Shown here in pieces: positions 1-12,121 of a stretch of DNA of 64,000 bases (positions are counted from its first letter, which is position 1; each line of letters begins with the position of its first letter). The position numbers and the translations under genes were made by a program. Under the pieces are notes generated by a model, which saw only the letters and a program-made list of their open reading frames with translations, did no database searches and had not been told where the DNA came from. The DNA comes from Osedax fenrisi (taxonomy: Eukaryota > Annelida > Polychaeta > Sabellida > Siboglinidae): NCBI GenBank assembly GCA_964019155.1, contig OZ025241.1:90274228-90338227 (forward strand), written 5' to 3'.

Positions 1-239
1 TAATATTAATTTATGTAACAAAAATAAATATGTTATTTTATCAAACCCAAATTTGTACAAATTAATATAATAATTTATATAAAACCTATTATATATATAT
101 TATTTATACATATTATGAGTTATGACCTACTATTTTAATACATATTTCTATATCTTATAAATGAGAAAGCTATTTAATTATATATGGTTATTAATAATGT
201 AAATAAGTATTTATTATTTATACATTTAAAGTATATTAT

Positions 240-2062
240 TTTGTATATAAATACANNNNNNNNNNNNNNNNNNNNNNNNNNNNNNNNNNNNNNNNNNNNN
301 NNNNNNNNNNNNNNNNNNNNNNNNNNNNNNNNNNNNNNNNNNNNNNNNNNNNNNNNNNNNNNNNNNNNNNNNNNNNNNNNNNNNNNNNNNNNNNNNNNNN
401 NNNNNNNNNNNNNNNNNNNNNNNNNNNNNNNNNNNNNNNNNNNNNNNNNNNNNNNTTTGTATATAAATACATAATAAATTGATTTTATATTTAGAAATAT
501 AAATTAATAAATATATAATGATTATAAATATACTATTATTAAATTCAATTATAATAAATTAGTATTCTATTAATGTATCTATAAATTAGTATATCTGAAA
601 TTTAAATAATTTTTAAAGATTTTCAAACCTAATATTACTGATTTAAATAGTTTTATAATGTGTGGTTTTGTATATAAATACATAATAAATTAATATTATA
701 TTTTGAAATATAAATATATAATGATTATTAATATACTATTATTACATTAAATTATAATAAATTAGTATTATATTAATGTATCAATACATTATAAGTATAT
801 CTGAAATTTAAATAATTTTAAAGATTTTCAAACTTAATATTACTGATTTTAATAGTTTTATATTGTGTCATTTTGTATATAAATACATAATAAATTGATA
901 TTATATTTAGAAATATAAATTAATAAATATATAATGATTATTAATATACTATTATTACATTACATTATAATAAATTAGTATTCTATTACTGTATCTATAC
1001 ATTAGTATATCTGAAATTTAAATAATTTTTAAAGATTTTCAAACCTAATATACTGATTTAAATAGTTTTATAATGTATGGTTTTGTATATAAATACATAA
1101 TAAATTAATATTATATTTAGAAATATAAATTAATAAATATATAATTATTATTAATATACTATTATTACATTAAATTATAATAAATTAGTATTCTATTACT
1201 GTATCAATACATTAGTATATCTGAAATTTAAATAGTTTTAAAGATTTTCAAACTTAATATTACTGATTTAAATAGTTTTATAATGTGTGATTTTGTATAT
1301 AAATACATAATACATTTATATTATATTTAGAAATATAAATTAATAAATATATAATGATTATTAATATATCATTATTACATTAAATTATAATACATTAGTA
1401 TTCTATTACTGTATCAATACATTAGTATATCTGAAATTTAAATAGTTTTAAAGATTTTCAAACTTAATATTACTGATTTAAATAGTTTTATAATGTGTGA
1501 TTTTGTATATAAATACATAATACATTTATATTATATTTAGAAATATAAATTAATAAATATATAATGATTATTAATATATCATTATTACATTAAATTATAA
1601 TACATTAGTATTCTATTACTGTATCAATACATTAGTATATCTGAAATTTAAATAGTTTTAAAGATTTTCAAACTTAATATTACTGATTTAAATAGTTTTA
1701 TAATGTGTGATTTTGTATATAAATACATAATACATTTATATTATATTTAGAAATATAAATTAATAAATATATAATGATTATTAATATATCATTATTACAT
1801 TAAATTATAATACATTAGTATTCTATTACTGTATCTATAAATTAGTATATCTGAAATTTAAATAATTTTCAAACTTAATATTACTGATTTAAATAGTTTT
1901 ATAATGTGTGATTTTGTATATAAATACATAATACATTTATATTATATTTAGAAATATAAATTAATAAATATATAATGATTATTAATATATCATTATTACA
2001 TTAAATTATAATACATTAGTATTCTATTACTGTATCTATACATTAGTATATTTGTAATTTAT
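240..2062. repeat. ~208-bp AT-rich satellite array (about 9 monomers, broken by a gap)
   Basis: Monomers begin with the phrase TTTTGTATATAAATACATAA, seen near 456, 665, 872, 1081, 1291, 1501, 1711 and 1913, giving a period of about 201-212 bp. The monomer at 1291-1500 is identical to that at 1501-1710, so the array has been homogenised recently in its right half. Left monomers carry substitutions and small indels, and the last (from 1913) decays near 2050. No open reading frame or transposon end is seen. This is an ordinary satellite by structure; chromosomal position is unknown. Confidence 0.95.
256..455. other. Assembly gap (200 N) inside the satellite
   Basis: A run of exactly 200 N within the 208-bp satellite. 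The round size suggests a placeholder of unknown true length. Confidence 0.99.
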
Positions 2063-2227
2063 ATGGATATTTTATAAACACTATACTCCTGTTTGTTTAC
2101 ATTTTGAATATGTAGGTCAAATATCACCATGTATGCACGCTAGATAGGGAGCTGTGGCGCTTGGATATATACAACTAAAGTTATTTAAGTTAAATGTAGA
2201 TATGAATGATTAGTATATTGATTTAAA

Positions 2228-2263
<36 letters not shown>
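2063..2263. other. Unique AT-rich spacer ending in (TA)n
   Basis: No gene is visible. A short patch of higher GC near 2110-2165 gives no convincing exon in either strand. The stretch ends in a (TA)n run at about 2231-2262. Confidence 0.6.
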
Positions 2264-2267
<4 letters not shown>

Positions 2268-2452
2268 ATTTTTGTTTGGTGGAGTCATTTCATCCCATCC
2301 AGGAACTTAGATGAAGTTTTTACTTATAAACATATGGCTCTAATGTCCCTTCGAAGCCGCTCTCATGTTATTGCATACATGGTTTTAACGAGAGCCGATC
2401 ATTTATTTATATTTTAAGACCCATTTTATAAAATTAATTGATGGTCCAGACC
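2264..2452 (-). mobile_element. SINE tail fragment, same family as 56345-56641
   Basis: Read on the minus strand this matches the body and tail of the tRNA-derived SINE at 56345-56641: shared blocks include ATGGGTCTTAAAATAT, GAGAGCGGCTTCGAAGGGAC and CTTCATCTAAGTTCCTGG. The tRNA-like head is absent; the copy stops just inside the GTCTGGACCAT junction, so it is 5'-truncated. Small indels distinguish the copies. Confidence 0.88.
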
Positions 2453-2715
2453 AGGCTGTATATACAATATGTATATACAATGTATATACAATATCATTTA
2501 TTAATTAATTTGAATAAATTCAAGGATAAAAATAACATTTATTAATTAATTTTAATAAATTTATGGATATACAATAACAATTATTAATTAATTTTAATTC
2601 ATTTCGAGCTATTTATGTAATATAATATTTGTAAGAAAAAAAAATATCTTATATAATAATTAATTTCTATAATTTTTATCAATATATAATACTTCTATTT
2701 ATATATAATTATTTT

Positions 2716-2886
2716 GTATACAATAAGTTTCTTATAGAGAGGTTTTTCTTATATTTTTCTTAAAATATTTTCTTATAAAGAGGTTTTTTTAATATGGAAA
2801 AGGTTGAATTCCAACCAAATGTGTGACAAATTTTCTTATAAAGAGGTTTTTCTTATAAAGAGGTTTCTTATAGAGAGGTTTTACTG
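2716..2886 (-). mobile_element. pogo/Tigger-type transposon end (related to 37970-39342)
   Basis: The minus strand starts at 2886 with CAGTAAAACCTCTCTATAAG followed by repeats of CTCTTTATAAGAA and the phrase TTGGTTGGAATTCAACC. The element at 37970 has the same start (CAGTAAAACC), the same kind of AAGAA-spaced repeats and the same GGTTGGAATTCAACC phrase. TA follows the terminus, as expected for a TA target. No matching second terminus was found, so this is a truncated or solo end. Confidence 0.75.
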
Positions 2887-3019
2887 TATATATATATATA
2901 TATATTAAATACTACTACATAGTATGTAGTACATACTACTAAATACTACTTCACTATTATATAAATATAATTATAAATCAAAAGTAGCATACACAGGTTG
3001 TAGCTCTAAAAGTAATTAG

Positions 3020-3200
3020 TAAGAGTATTGATTTATGTAGAAATATCCATATGTATATATTTATATATATTTATATATATATTTATATTTATCCATATGT
3101 ATATATTTATATATATTTATATATATATTTATATTTATTTATATATATACATAAACATATATGTATACTATACTATTGAACATAGCACAGTAATAGGTTT
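3020..3200. repeat. TATATTTA-type low-complexity tract
   Basis: Imperfect repeats of ATATATTTATAT units between about 3045 and 3150, with a roughly 48-bp direct duplication of the phrase starting ATCCATATGTATATATTTAT. The open frame here is simple sequence, not a gene. Confidence 0.8.
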
Positions 3201-3459
3201 AAACTTTGGCCTGAATATCTAGCTAATACCTTCCTTGTATAACATTACATAACATAATGATAATACTTGTTGTAAGCTTGTTAATTCTATTACATAACAT
3301 ACTACACCTTGCTGATATGGCTTGTTGTGTTTTATTACTAGAAACGCCCCTAGCTATCTTCCCCAGTATTGCTACTACTTTACTTGCTAGATATACATAC
3401 TTAACTGTATTGTTGTGCTATATACACAGCCCATATGCTGGCCTATTATCATAGTGTAA

Positions 3460-3760
3460 GAGAGAGGGAGAGGCAGAGTGAGAGAGAGAGAGAGGGAGGA
3501 GGACCAGTTGACTCTAAATAATTCATGTGCCTGACTAACCATACACTAATTACGGAATGAGCAATGAGCCCGCAGCTATTCACTACATAATCAAGTTATA
3601 TTGATATCTCACACCCTCACACTCATTCTCTCACCCTGTCACACACACCCTCATGCACTCTCACTCTCTAACTCAGTCACTCACTTAATCTCCCTCACAA
3701 ACTGACATACCCACTCACTCACATTCATTCATCCTTTCACTCTCACTCACTCATAATGTG
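3460..3760. repeat. (GA)n then CTCA-rich simple repeats
   Basis: A GAGA-rich tract at about 3462-3500 is followed at 3600-3755 by degenerate CACTCACTC repeats. No coding potential. Confidence 0.85.
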
Positions 3761-3916
3761 TATATAGTACAAGTTAATGTGTATATAGTACATTCACCCA
3801 GTTGTATATATGAAATGTGTGATACAGTATTGAATAAATTCACCCAATGTGTTTAAGTTCTAAACACTAACATCACTGTTAGCCTATGGTACCTATCCAT
3901 TTACATATTAGAAAAG

Positions 3917-3972
<56 letters not shown>

Positions 3973-4139
3973 ATACTATATCTTATATATATAATTATAA
4001 GGTATTTAAATAGTATCTTACTATAGAAAATTATTATTTTATTAATAATTTTCATTGAACAATCCATGAATAATGACTTTAATATTTCAATATATTTGTA
4101 TGTATTCAAAAATAGTCACCCATAAATTCAATTTTAGAT

Positions 4140-4510
4140 CAGGCCCTGCTCACCTACTCAAACACTATAACTCCCTCTCCTAATCTCTATCTCTCACTCA
4201 CTCTCTCTATCACTCAATGTCTTTCTCTTATCTATATATCTCTCTATCCTACTCCCTCATTCCCTCACATCCTAACTCCATATCTCACTCCTTCACTCCC
4301 TCACTCCCTCACTCCTTCACTCCCTTACTTACATTAACTCACTCACTCCCTCTCTCATTCACTCTCTCTATATCACTCCCTCTATATCTCTTTCCTACTC
4401 TCTCATTCCCTCACCAACTAACTCCATAATTCTCACTCCCTCTCTCACTCAATCACTCCCTCACTCGCACTCACTCACTCACTCACTACCTCTCTCACTT
4501 AATCACAAGG
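4140..4510. repeat. Pyrimidine-rich CTCACTCCCT repeat
   Basis: About 360 bp of degenerate TCACTCCCTC / CTCTCTCA repeats, nearly all pyrimidine plus A on the plus strand. The short open frame inside encodes only S/P/L/T low complexity. Resembles the tract at 3600-3755 and may have a common origin. Confidence 0.88.
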
Positions 4511-4715
4511 ACTTAACTATAAGACGTGGTGAGATAATCATGTCCTAGGATAGGACATCATTATTATTCTATGGAGTATTGATTTTCATCATCACCACTA
4601 TTATCACATCCATCAGTATTCTCATTATATAATTGTATTACACACCAGCATATCATTTAGTAATGTTGAATAATAATAGTGGATATTACATAATAATGAA
4701 GATGTTGTTATCATA

Positions 4716-5051
4716 TTTAAATAGAAATATATTAATTTAGCTTTACTAAATACTAATTATATCAACCATGTATAGTGTTATATATTTAATAGAGTAACGT
4801 TACATTATTGAATCATCACATTTATAATTATTATTTTATATTTTAATTGTAATCCTGGAACAAAATATGTTCAAATTTCATTATTTAAATAGAAATATAT
4901 TAATTTAGCTTTACTAAATACTAATTATATCAACCATGTATAGTGTTATATATTTAATAGAGTAACATTACATTATTGAATCATCACATTTATAATTATT
5001 ATTTTATATTTTAATTTTAATCCTGGAACAAAATATGTTCAAATTTCATTA
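4716..5051. repeat. 168-bp direct tandem duplication
   Basis: 4716-4883 and 4884-5051 are adjacent copies of one 168-bp unit, both ending GTTCAAATTTCATTAT. I see two differences (ACGTT/ACATT and ATTGT/ATTTT). It is a young duplication of non-coding AT-rich DNA. Confidence 0.93.
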
Positions 5052-5196
5052 TAATTCTTAAAAACTAATGCTTTACAATGCACATTGTACATTGTAAATT
5101 ATACAATGTATATATTAGTTATCAGAATTACTTTCATTTTTGTATATAAAATAATTTATATATAAGGTATATATAAGTGTATTATAAGTGTATTAA

Positions 5197-5798
5197 GGGG
5201 ACGCGATACCATTGATTTTTTCGAAATAAAATTGAATTTAAAATTTTGTTTTAATGTAAAATTATAATATTTCAAATATTATCTTTAAAATGGTGTTTAA
5301 ATTATGTTCATTACATTATTCATTTTGTTTATATTATATTATTTGTACCTGTATAATCATATTGTTTATATTCATATATTATATTTGAAACTTGATTTAC
5401 TCAGAATAATTATTTGTGACCAATCATGCTGACATAACTAGTATTAACTTTTGTACAATTGAATATTTGTTTCTTATTTTTTCAATATAACTAGATAAAA
5501 CCTGTAAGATTAAAGATATTTGTCAAAATTAAAAAATATTTATTTAAAAAATTTTAATTAGCAAGTTAGATGGAAAATTAACATTTTTTATCAGATATTT
5601 CAATTATTTTTTTTAGAAACGTTTTTAAAGATGTGTAAACATCTATAAATTTAAACATATAATATAAAAATATGGAATATTATTAATAGATTAAAAAAAA
5701 AAAAAAAAAAAGTAAATATTTTTTGAGTTAATAGATTTCTTAAAATAGCATTTTTTCGTATCTTTTACATGTAAACCAAACGATGGTATCGCGTCCCC
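5197..5798. mobile_element. 602-bp non-autonomous TIR element
   Basis: The 16-bp ends are perfect inverted repeats: GGGGACGCGATACCAT at 5197 and its complement ending at 5798. Both sides carry the 5-bp direct repeat ATTAA (5192-5196 and 5799-5803), consistent with a target-site duplication. The interior is AT-rich with no transposase frame. Superfamily not assigned: TTAA-type (piggyBac) insertion fits poorly because an extra A lies between the right end and TTAA. Confidence 0.85.
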
Positions 5799-5803
5799 AT
5801 TAA

Positions 5804-6683
<880 letters not shown>

Positions 6684-6774
6684 TTTATTTATTGAAATAT
6701 CATATATATATATATTGAATACAAATATCTGATACAAATGGACCCCTCAAGAAGTCATAAACTTATATATGTTA

Positions 6775-6948
6775 TAAATAATTGTGAACCTATACAATAC
6801 AATACAAATAGTAACATTTTTGTTCTTGTTTTAATTTATCGTTTATTAAGTTGTTGATAAATACAAGAGAACAACAAGAACTGCCTGGAGTCGAATCCGG
6901 AACCTCTGGCTTACTAGCTTTTTCCCATCAAGCCATAGACCCCAGACT
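6775..6948 (-). mobile_element. tRNA-derived SINE-like element, second family
   Basis: The minus strand from 6948 has a tRNA-like head: TGGCTTGATGG resembles an A box, GGATTCGACTCC (6898-6887) resembles a B box, and GTCTGG can pair with CCAGGC as an acceptor stem. The T arm has extra bases, so it is unlikely to be a working tRNA gene. The body after the head (towards 6775) does not match the SINE at 56345, so it is a different family. A tRNA pseudogene is the alternative. Confidence 0.55.
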
Positions 6949-8076
6949 ATATATATATATATATACATATAAATATAGAATTTTGTTTAATAAATTATGT
7001 TAATTTAATTTAATTAACTATAAATATATTTAAATACTATATATTTATCAATATATATTTATATTGATACACTTTCTCATATTTTTAAATGTTTGCTATT
7101 TATAGATATTTAATATATATATATATATTTAATGTGCATATAATGTAAATAAAGGTTATTAATTTTTTCCATTGATTATAATAATAATAATTATTAGTAT
7201 TTGTGTATTTGTTTAATAGTATTAATTTTAAATTTAAATATGATTATTTTGTTTAAAAGAGGTATTTTACCGTCTTGGTTCAAATTATTTAAATGTAATG
7301 AAAATATAAAATATCATTAATAACTGTATACATTATATCATCAAAAATATCATGGTGTATTATTTTATAATATTATATACTATAATATGGAATGTTATTA
7401 ACATATTATTTAATCCAAATTTTTTTAGTAATATTTTGAAATTAAATGATCTAAATATCCATTCTTATCTCATATTAGGCTGTAGAATTCAGAAATAAAT
7501 ATGTAACAATTAAGATATGTATTGTTTATATTGTAATTGGATTAATATTCAACTGATTATTATATTAGTTTGGCATGCATAAACGAAGGCGTTTTGTTAT
7601 TAAATGTAAACCCAATGTTAATTTTTGTACCATTTCGATTTGGGTATCAATTCATATCTATTTTTTCTTCCATATTTTTGTTTATTTATTTGTTGTTTAC
7701 CAATAAACCATATATTATGATTATAATATGTTTTTAAATGTTATTGATGATATTCCAACTAAAACACATACAAATGGCTTGTACAGCAGTATAATTATTA
7801 TTTATTTTATGCATAATTGTAGCTGTATACATAATCATTTATACTGCTTTATAAATGTATAACATAATGTATACATGAGAGTACAGTGTACTGCTGTTAC
7901 ATATACACTGTACCTACTTTATAATGCTTTATACATGTAAACTGGACTGTATAATACATATTAAAAATAAGAATTCTAATTCAGATACATAAACACTTCA
8001 ATCAGTAAGTATAGCCTACATTGTGTTTGCTATCTCATTATAGGATAGCTATGATCAACAGTGTTATGTATACAGT
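6949..8076. other. AT-rich DNA, nothing recognised
   Basis: Simple (TA)n runs near 6951 and 7113; otherwise no gene or repeat could be supported. Confidence 0.5.
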
Positions 8077-8306
8077 ATTCACTATGAAATGTTAAAGGGT
8101 AATACAATATGTAGTATTTATAGCATATACTTGTCATCAATTAACAAATCAATATCTATATATATATATATATACATATATATATGTATACATACTTAAT
8201 GATATAATTAGATATTGATTTGTTAATTGATAACAATTATATGCATATAGATACTACATATATATATATACACTATAGTGTTACCATTTGTCATTTCATA
8301 GTGAAT
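8077..8306. mobile_element. 230-bp foldback element
   Basis: The whole segment is one long inverted repeat. Starting ATTCACTATGAAATG at 8077 and read inward from both ends, arms of about 90 bp match, meeting around a TA-rich centre; the inner parts CAATTAACAAATCAATATCT and its complement match perfectly. It could form a long hairpin and looks like a foldback MITE. No clear target duplication, because the right flank is (TA)n. Confidence 0.8.
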
Positions 8307-8748
8307 ATATATATATATATATATATTAATATTATATTAATATTACTTACATAATGTTGTATATACATCACTTTCTAAGTATAATAATCATTCTAACAAT
8401 ACAAATTTAATGAATTATAAAAACTTCTAGATGATAAATTCTATAGTGACTAATGAGTTAGGTCATATGAATTATGTAATTTATATGTAGATATTATGTG
8501 AGAATGACATACTTTAATAAGAATAAACAACTAACTATATTGCTGTAAGATCATAATTAATTAAATACTAGATAATACATTAGAGATGTTATTAATGTGG
8601 GGGAGGTGGATATTAGAATGTAAATTAGTGCAAGGTTGAATATTTAGTTGTAAATATCCAAGATAAGAATTATATTTGAAGTCCAGCACATGACTATATT
8701 CATCTTCGGTGCCAGTAATACAGCAGTTATATAGCGTTACAATCAATA

Positions 8749-8803
8749 TAGCGTTAATACAGCGTTAATACAATGTTAATACAATGTTAATACAGTGTTA
8801 AGA
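8749..8803. repeat. 11-bp minisatellite (AGCGTTAATAC)
   Basis: Five tandem units of AGCGTTAATAC / AATGTTAATAC. Confidence 0.85.
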
Positions 8804-8977
8804 TAACATTAATCAAATACTACTATTCCAATAATACATAATTAAATAACCAATAATACATCAGTAGAATAACATTAATATTCTAGTAATACAACACCAG
8901 TAACATTAACCTATGCATTAACCATCTACACCAGTGAATGAATCATTAACTAATGAACCCCCACACCTCGTCAACAG

Positions 8978-9088
8978 ATAAAGAAGATGTTCAAGGGAAG
9001 TTCTACGTCTGATATCAGTATCATCGAGAGGTTTGCAGCGGGGTCGATGGCTGGGGCCCTAGCTCAAACCACTATTTACCCCTTAGAG
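8978..9088 (+). CDS. SCaMC-like: Carrier exon: start of second carrier repeat
   Basis: 111 bp, 37 codons, phase 0 at both ends; acceptor CAACAG before 8978 and donor GAG|GTCAGT at 9089. It starts IKKMFKG and ends TTIYPLE, the first half of the PxExxK signature completed by the next exon. Confidence 0.92.
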
Positions 9089-9674
9089 GTCAGTAATTTA
9101 GACCACTATTTACCCCTAGTGGTCAGTAGGTCAGACCACTATTAACCCCTATATTTACTACTGTGGTTATCTGTCAATAAGTTCTGATTCTCTCATTTAA
9201 TAGGAGGCTAGGAGAATATGTAGATATTACATAACAGATTATATTGAAATAAATAGAATAATGAACACTAATTAATATATATACAGCGCTATATTAATAT
9301 TTCCATAAATTGTATTGAAGATACAGTGGAACTGCTGATATTTCTGGTGATTTCTCTGAATACAATGCTAAATTAATTATACATAATGTTGATGGCTTAT
9401 ATTTATTTATACCAAATTTGAATATACTGATTAAATATTTATCAAGATAGACATTTTTCATCATAAAATTGTATATATATATATATATGTATTAATAATT
9501 TATAATTAAAATTAGTAATCTATATTATTATAATGTATACTTTATCTAAAGGTAGTGAAAACGCGACTAGCAATATCTTCTTCAGGCCAGTACAATGGTA
9601 TCATCGATTGCACCTCTAAGGTTTCTTTCATTTATCTATCTATATGTTGGTATATATCACTCATTCTCTCCCCC

Positions 9675-9758
<84 letters not shown>

Positions 9759-11391
9759 GTTTATATCTAACTATATGTATACCCTAATACATCATAAGAT
9801 ATACATGTTTGAGAGGTGAGGCAATACTGTAGCATAATATTTCATACTAAATATACCATCATATATATTATAAATATATTACAATATTATGTATATTTAA
9901 TCTAGATCTAAATTTATATAATTAATTATATTATATATATTATAATCATAAAATTCAAAATTAATTTATTGTTTTAATAAAATTGACGAGTTTTCATGAT
10001 ATATTATTAGAAATGGAATATTTATTAATGTGTATTAAGTAATCTCTCTTTGCTGCACCACCATTGGTTATATTATCTACCATGTGTATACCCAACGCAT
10101 TACAGATATTCAAGAAAGAAGGACTCAAGGCATTCTATCGTGGATATCTGCCTAACCTGATCGGTATAATACCATACGCCGGTATAGATCTCACTATATA
10201 CGAGGTTACTACTAGTATGGCCATCTAGTGGTGAACTATTAAGTATATATTTTACCTCATTATATACCATGTATACTATGTATCATATAAATATGTAATA
10301 TAAATCATTTAAATTTGATTGTTTAGACTCTAAATTTAGAGTAATAGTTTGTATTATTTATATAAAATTATATATAATAAATAATCAATAAATAATAATT
10401 ATTATATAGATTACATGATATTATATTATTCATTGATTGGTAGTTTGATTTTGTATTCTCATATTTTATTATATTGTTTGTTTAATATATATGTATTTTA
10501 ACTAATTCATTTAATTTAATAATATATGTTATAATTGACACATTAGCTTATATTTCAACATTATACTTTCTATTACCTATTTACTTAATTATATTGAATA
10601 CCCTTTTTTCGTATTAGTCTTAATTTATTTTAATAACGCGCGTAAATGTTTGAACTTATTTTTTATAAAATATTGTATATTTCAAGATTATACTTTCGAC
10701 TAAATATATACTTACATATTTTCCATTGGCTTAATTGTTAGTATATAAAAAATGAATCAATAAATCACAATTCTCCTATATAATCACATACAGACTAGAT
10801 GCATTACCCCTCCCTCCCCTTCCCTCCCTCCCCTCCCCTCCCTTCCCTTCCCTACCCCACCCTTACCCACCACTAGACGCTGAAGCAATACTACATGAGG
10901 CGACAGAAGGCTAACAATGAGCCTAGGAAGGAGCCAGGAGTACTGGTGCTGCTAGGCTGCGGGACTTGTAGTAGCACATGTGGTCAACTCGCCAGCTACC
11001 CCCTCGCCCTGGTACGGACTCGTCTGCAAGGTTATCCATGTGAAGCAGTAGGGTAGTATGTCTCTTTATGTGTATGTAACATATTCGTGTGTGTGTATAG
11101 CACGACTTGATGGGCGTATATCTCTATTTGTGTGAATAACATTTCTCATTGTGCATATACATGTGTATCTGTGTATATTATACATGGAATAGGTCTCTCT
11201 GCATATGTTTCTCTCTGTTTACCATTAAGAATTATAATGTATTATTGTGTATATGTATATGTATTACTTAGAATTATTATTTACAGTAAACACCTACACA
11301 ATAGCACACAATATCTGTATAGTATTGATCTATTACCAGAAGAATAAATTGTGTCTAATATGAACATGTACTATTATAATACATAATGTAC

Positions 11392-11450
<59 letters not shown>

Positions 11451-11983
11451 ATATATATAGCATGCATTATTATATGATCATTCATTTGTAGATGATATTT
11501 ATTCCTGATTAATTATACACTATATAGTTTTATAATCAATATAGTATATTAATTAAATGTACATTGTGTAAGAGGAGTGATAGTGTACACACACACATAT
11601 ACACACACACATACACACACACACACACATACACGCACGTATACACACAAACGTACACTTATCTAAACTCTAACTTATGACCTACAAGCATACTTAAATC
11701 TAAACCTCACACTTACACATACCTATATCTCTACCTATACCTATATATTAAAACCCTACTTATATCCCTATCTACTCACCTACCCATACCCTCAACTACC
11801 CTCCGTCCCACAGCAAACAGCGACAAGTCGACGGGTATGATGGACGTAGCGCGTCAGATCCTGAAACAGGAAGGAGTGCGAGGAATGTACCGAGGCCTAG
11901 CCCCTAACTTCATGAAAGTCCTGCCCGCCGTCAGTATTAGCTACGTGATCTACGAACAGAGTAAAACGTGGCTCGGAATATAG
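8978..11983 (+). CDS. SCaMC-like: SCaMC-type mitochondrial ATP-Mg/phosphate carrier (SLC25), 3' five exons
   Basis: Five GT-AG exons (8978-9088, 9552-9620, 10106-10204, 10877-11030, 11814-11983) join in one frame into the last 200 residues of an SLC25 carrier ending at TAG 11981-11983. The order of motifs follows the short calcium-binding mitochondrial carriers: ERFAAGSMAGALAQTTIYPL, then EVVKTRL, FYRGYLPN, IIPYAGIDL, a third repeat with SYPLALVRTRLQ, YRGLAPNF, and the end SYVIYEQSKTW. Two of the three carrier repeats with their P-x-[DE/A]-x-x-[KR] signatures are present. In characterised SCaMC proteins the N-terminus carries EF-hands sensing calcium and the carrier exchanges ATP-Mg for phosphate across the inner mitochondrial membrane. 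The first repeat and any EF-hand exons are not found between 2 and 8.9 kb and probably lie left of the window. The paralogue (SLC25A23/24/25/41 type) cannot be decided. Confidence 0.93.
9552..9620 (+). CDS. SCaMC-like: Carrier exon: VVKTRL segment
   Basis: 69 bp, 23 codons. The acceptor is AAAG before 9552 and the donor AAG|GTTTCT at 9621. It encodes VVKTRLAISSSGQYNGIIDC plus TSK, the end of the signature helix and the following matrix loop. Confidence 0.9.
9677..9755. repeat. (TC)n microsatellite in carrier intron
   Basis: About 79 bp of nearly pure TC, starting about 55 nt after the donor at 9621. The long S/L open frames over it are simple-repeat artefacts. Confidence 0.97.
10106..10204 (+). 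CDS. SCaMC-like: Carrier exon: end of second repeat
   Basis: 99 bp, 33 codons, acceptor TTACAG before 10106, donor GAG|GTTACT. It encodes IFKKEGLKAFYRGYLPNL and GIIPYAGIDLTIYE, a canonical SLC25 even-numbered helix region. Confidence 0.93.
10797..10860. repeat. CCCTCCCT polypyrimidine tract before an acceptor
   Basis: About 60 bp of C/T-only sequence just upstream of the acceptor at 10876. It may act as an oversized polypyrimidine tract, and the mirror-like CCCTCCC runs could form triplex or i-motif structures. This is inference. Confidence 0.8.
10877..11030 (+). CDS. SCaMC-like: Carrier exon: start of third repeat
   Basis: 154 bp ending in phase 1 (CAA G|GTTATC). It encodes TLKQYYMRRQKANNEPRKEP, then GVLVLLGCGTCSSTCGQLAS and YPLALVRTRLQ; the CGTCSSTCGQLASYPLALVR stretch is typical of SCaMC proteins. 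Confidence 0.93.
11396..11452. repeat. (TA)n microsatellite in carrier intron
   Basis: About 50 bp of pure TA repeats within the last carrier intron. Confidence 0.95.
11587..11650. repeat. (CA)n-rich microsatellite in carrier intron
   Basis: Interrupted ACACACAT repeats within the last carrier intron. Confidence 0.9.
11814..11983 (+). CDS. SCaMC-like: Carrier terminal exon with stop
   Basis: 170 bp starting in phase 2 after CCCACAG; the G from the previous exon plus CA gives Ala. It encodes ANSDKSTGMMDVARQILKQE, GVRGMYRGLAPNFMKVLPAV and SISYVIYEQSKTWLGI, then TAG. It ends a few residues after the last helix, as in SLC25 carriers. Confidence 0.94.
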
Positions 11984-12085
11984 AGGTCTATAGTAGGACG
12001 ATCCATCGGGGAGGGGACTGTGGGTGTAGGCAATGCATAGCTGTACGTAAGATATAGATGATCTACTATTATAAAAGTATTGATT

Positions 12086-12121
<36 letters not shown>

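Noticed and set aside
3257..3454. 65-codon plus-strand hydrophobic frame as a carrier exon
   Set aside because: No SLC25 motif, no fitting splice borders, and no link to the frame of the exon at 8978.
9555..9819. Two overlapping plus-strand frames with poly S/L
   Set aside because: They run through the (TC)n repeat; only 9552-9620 is coding, as a carrier exon.
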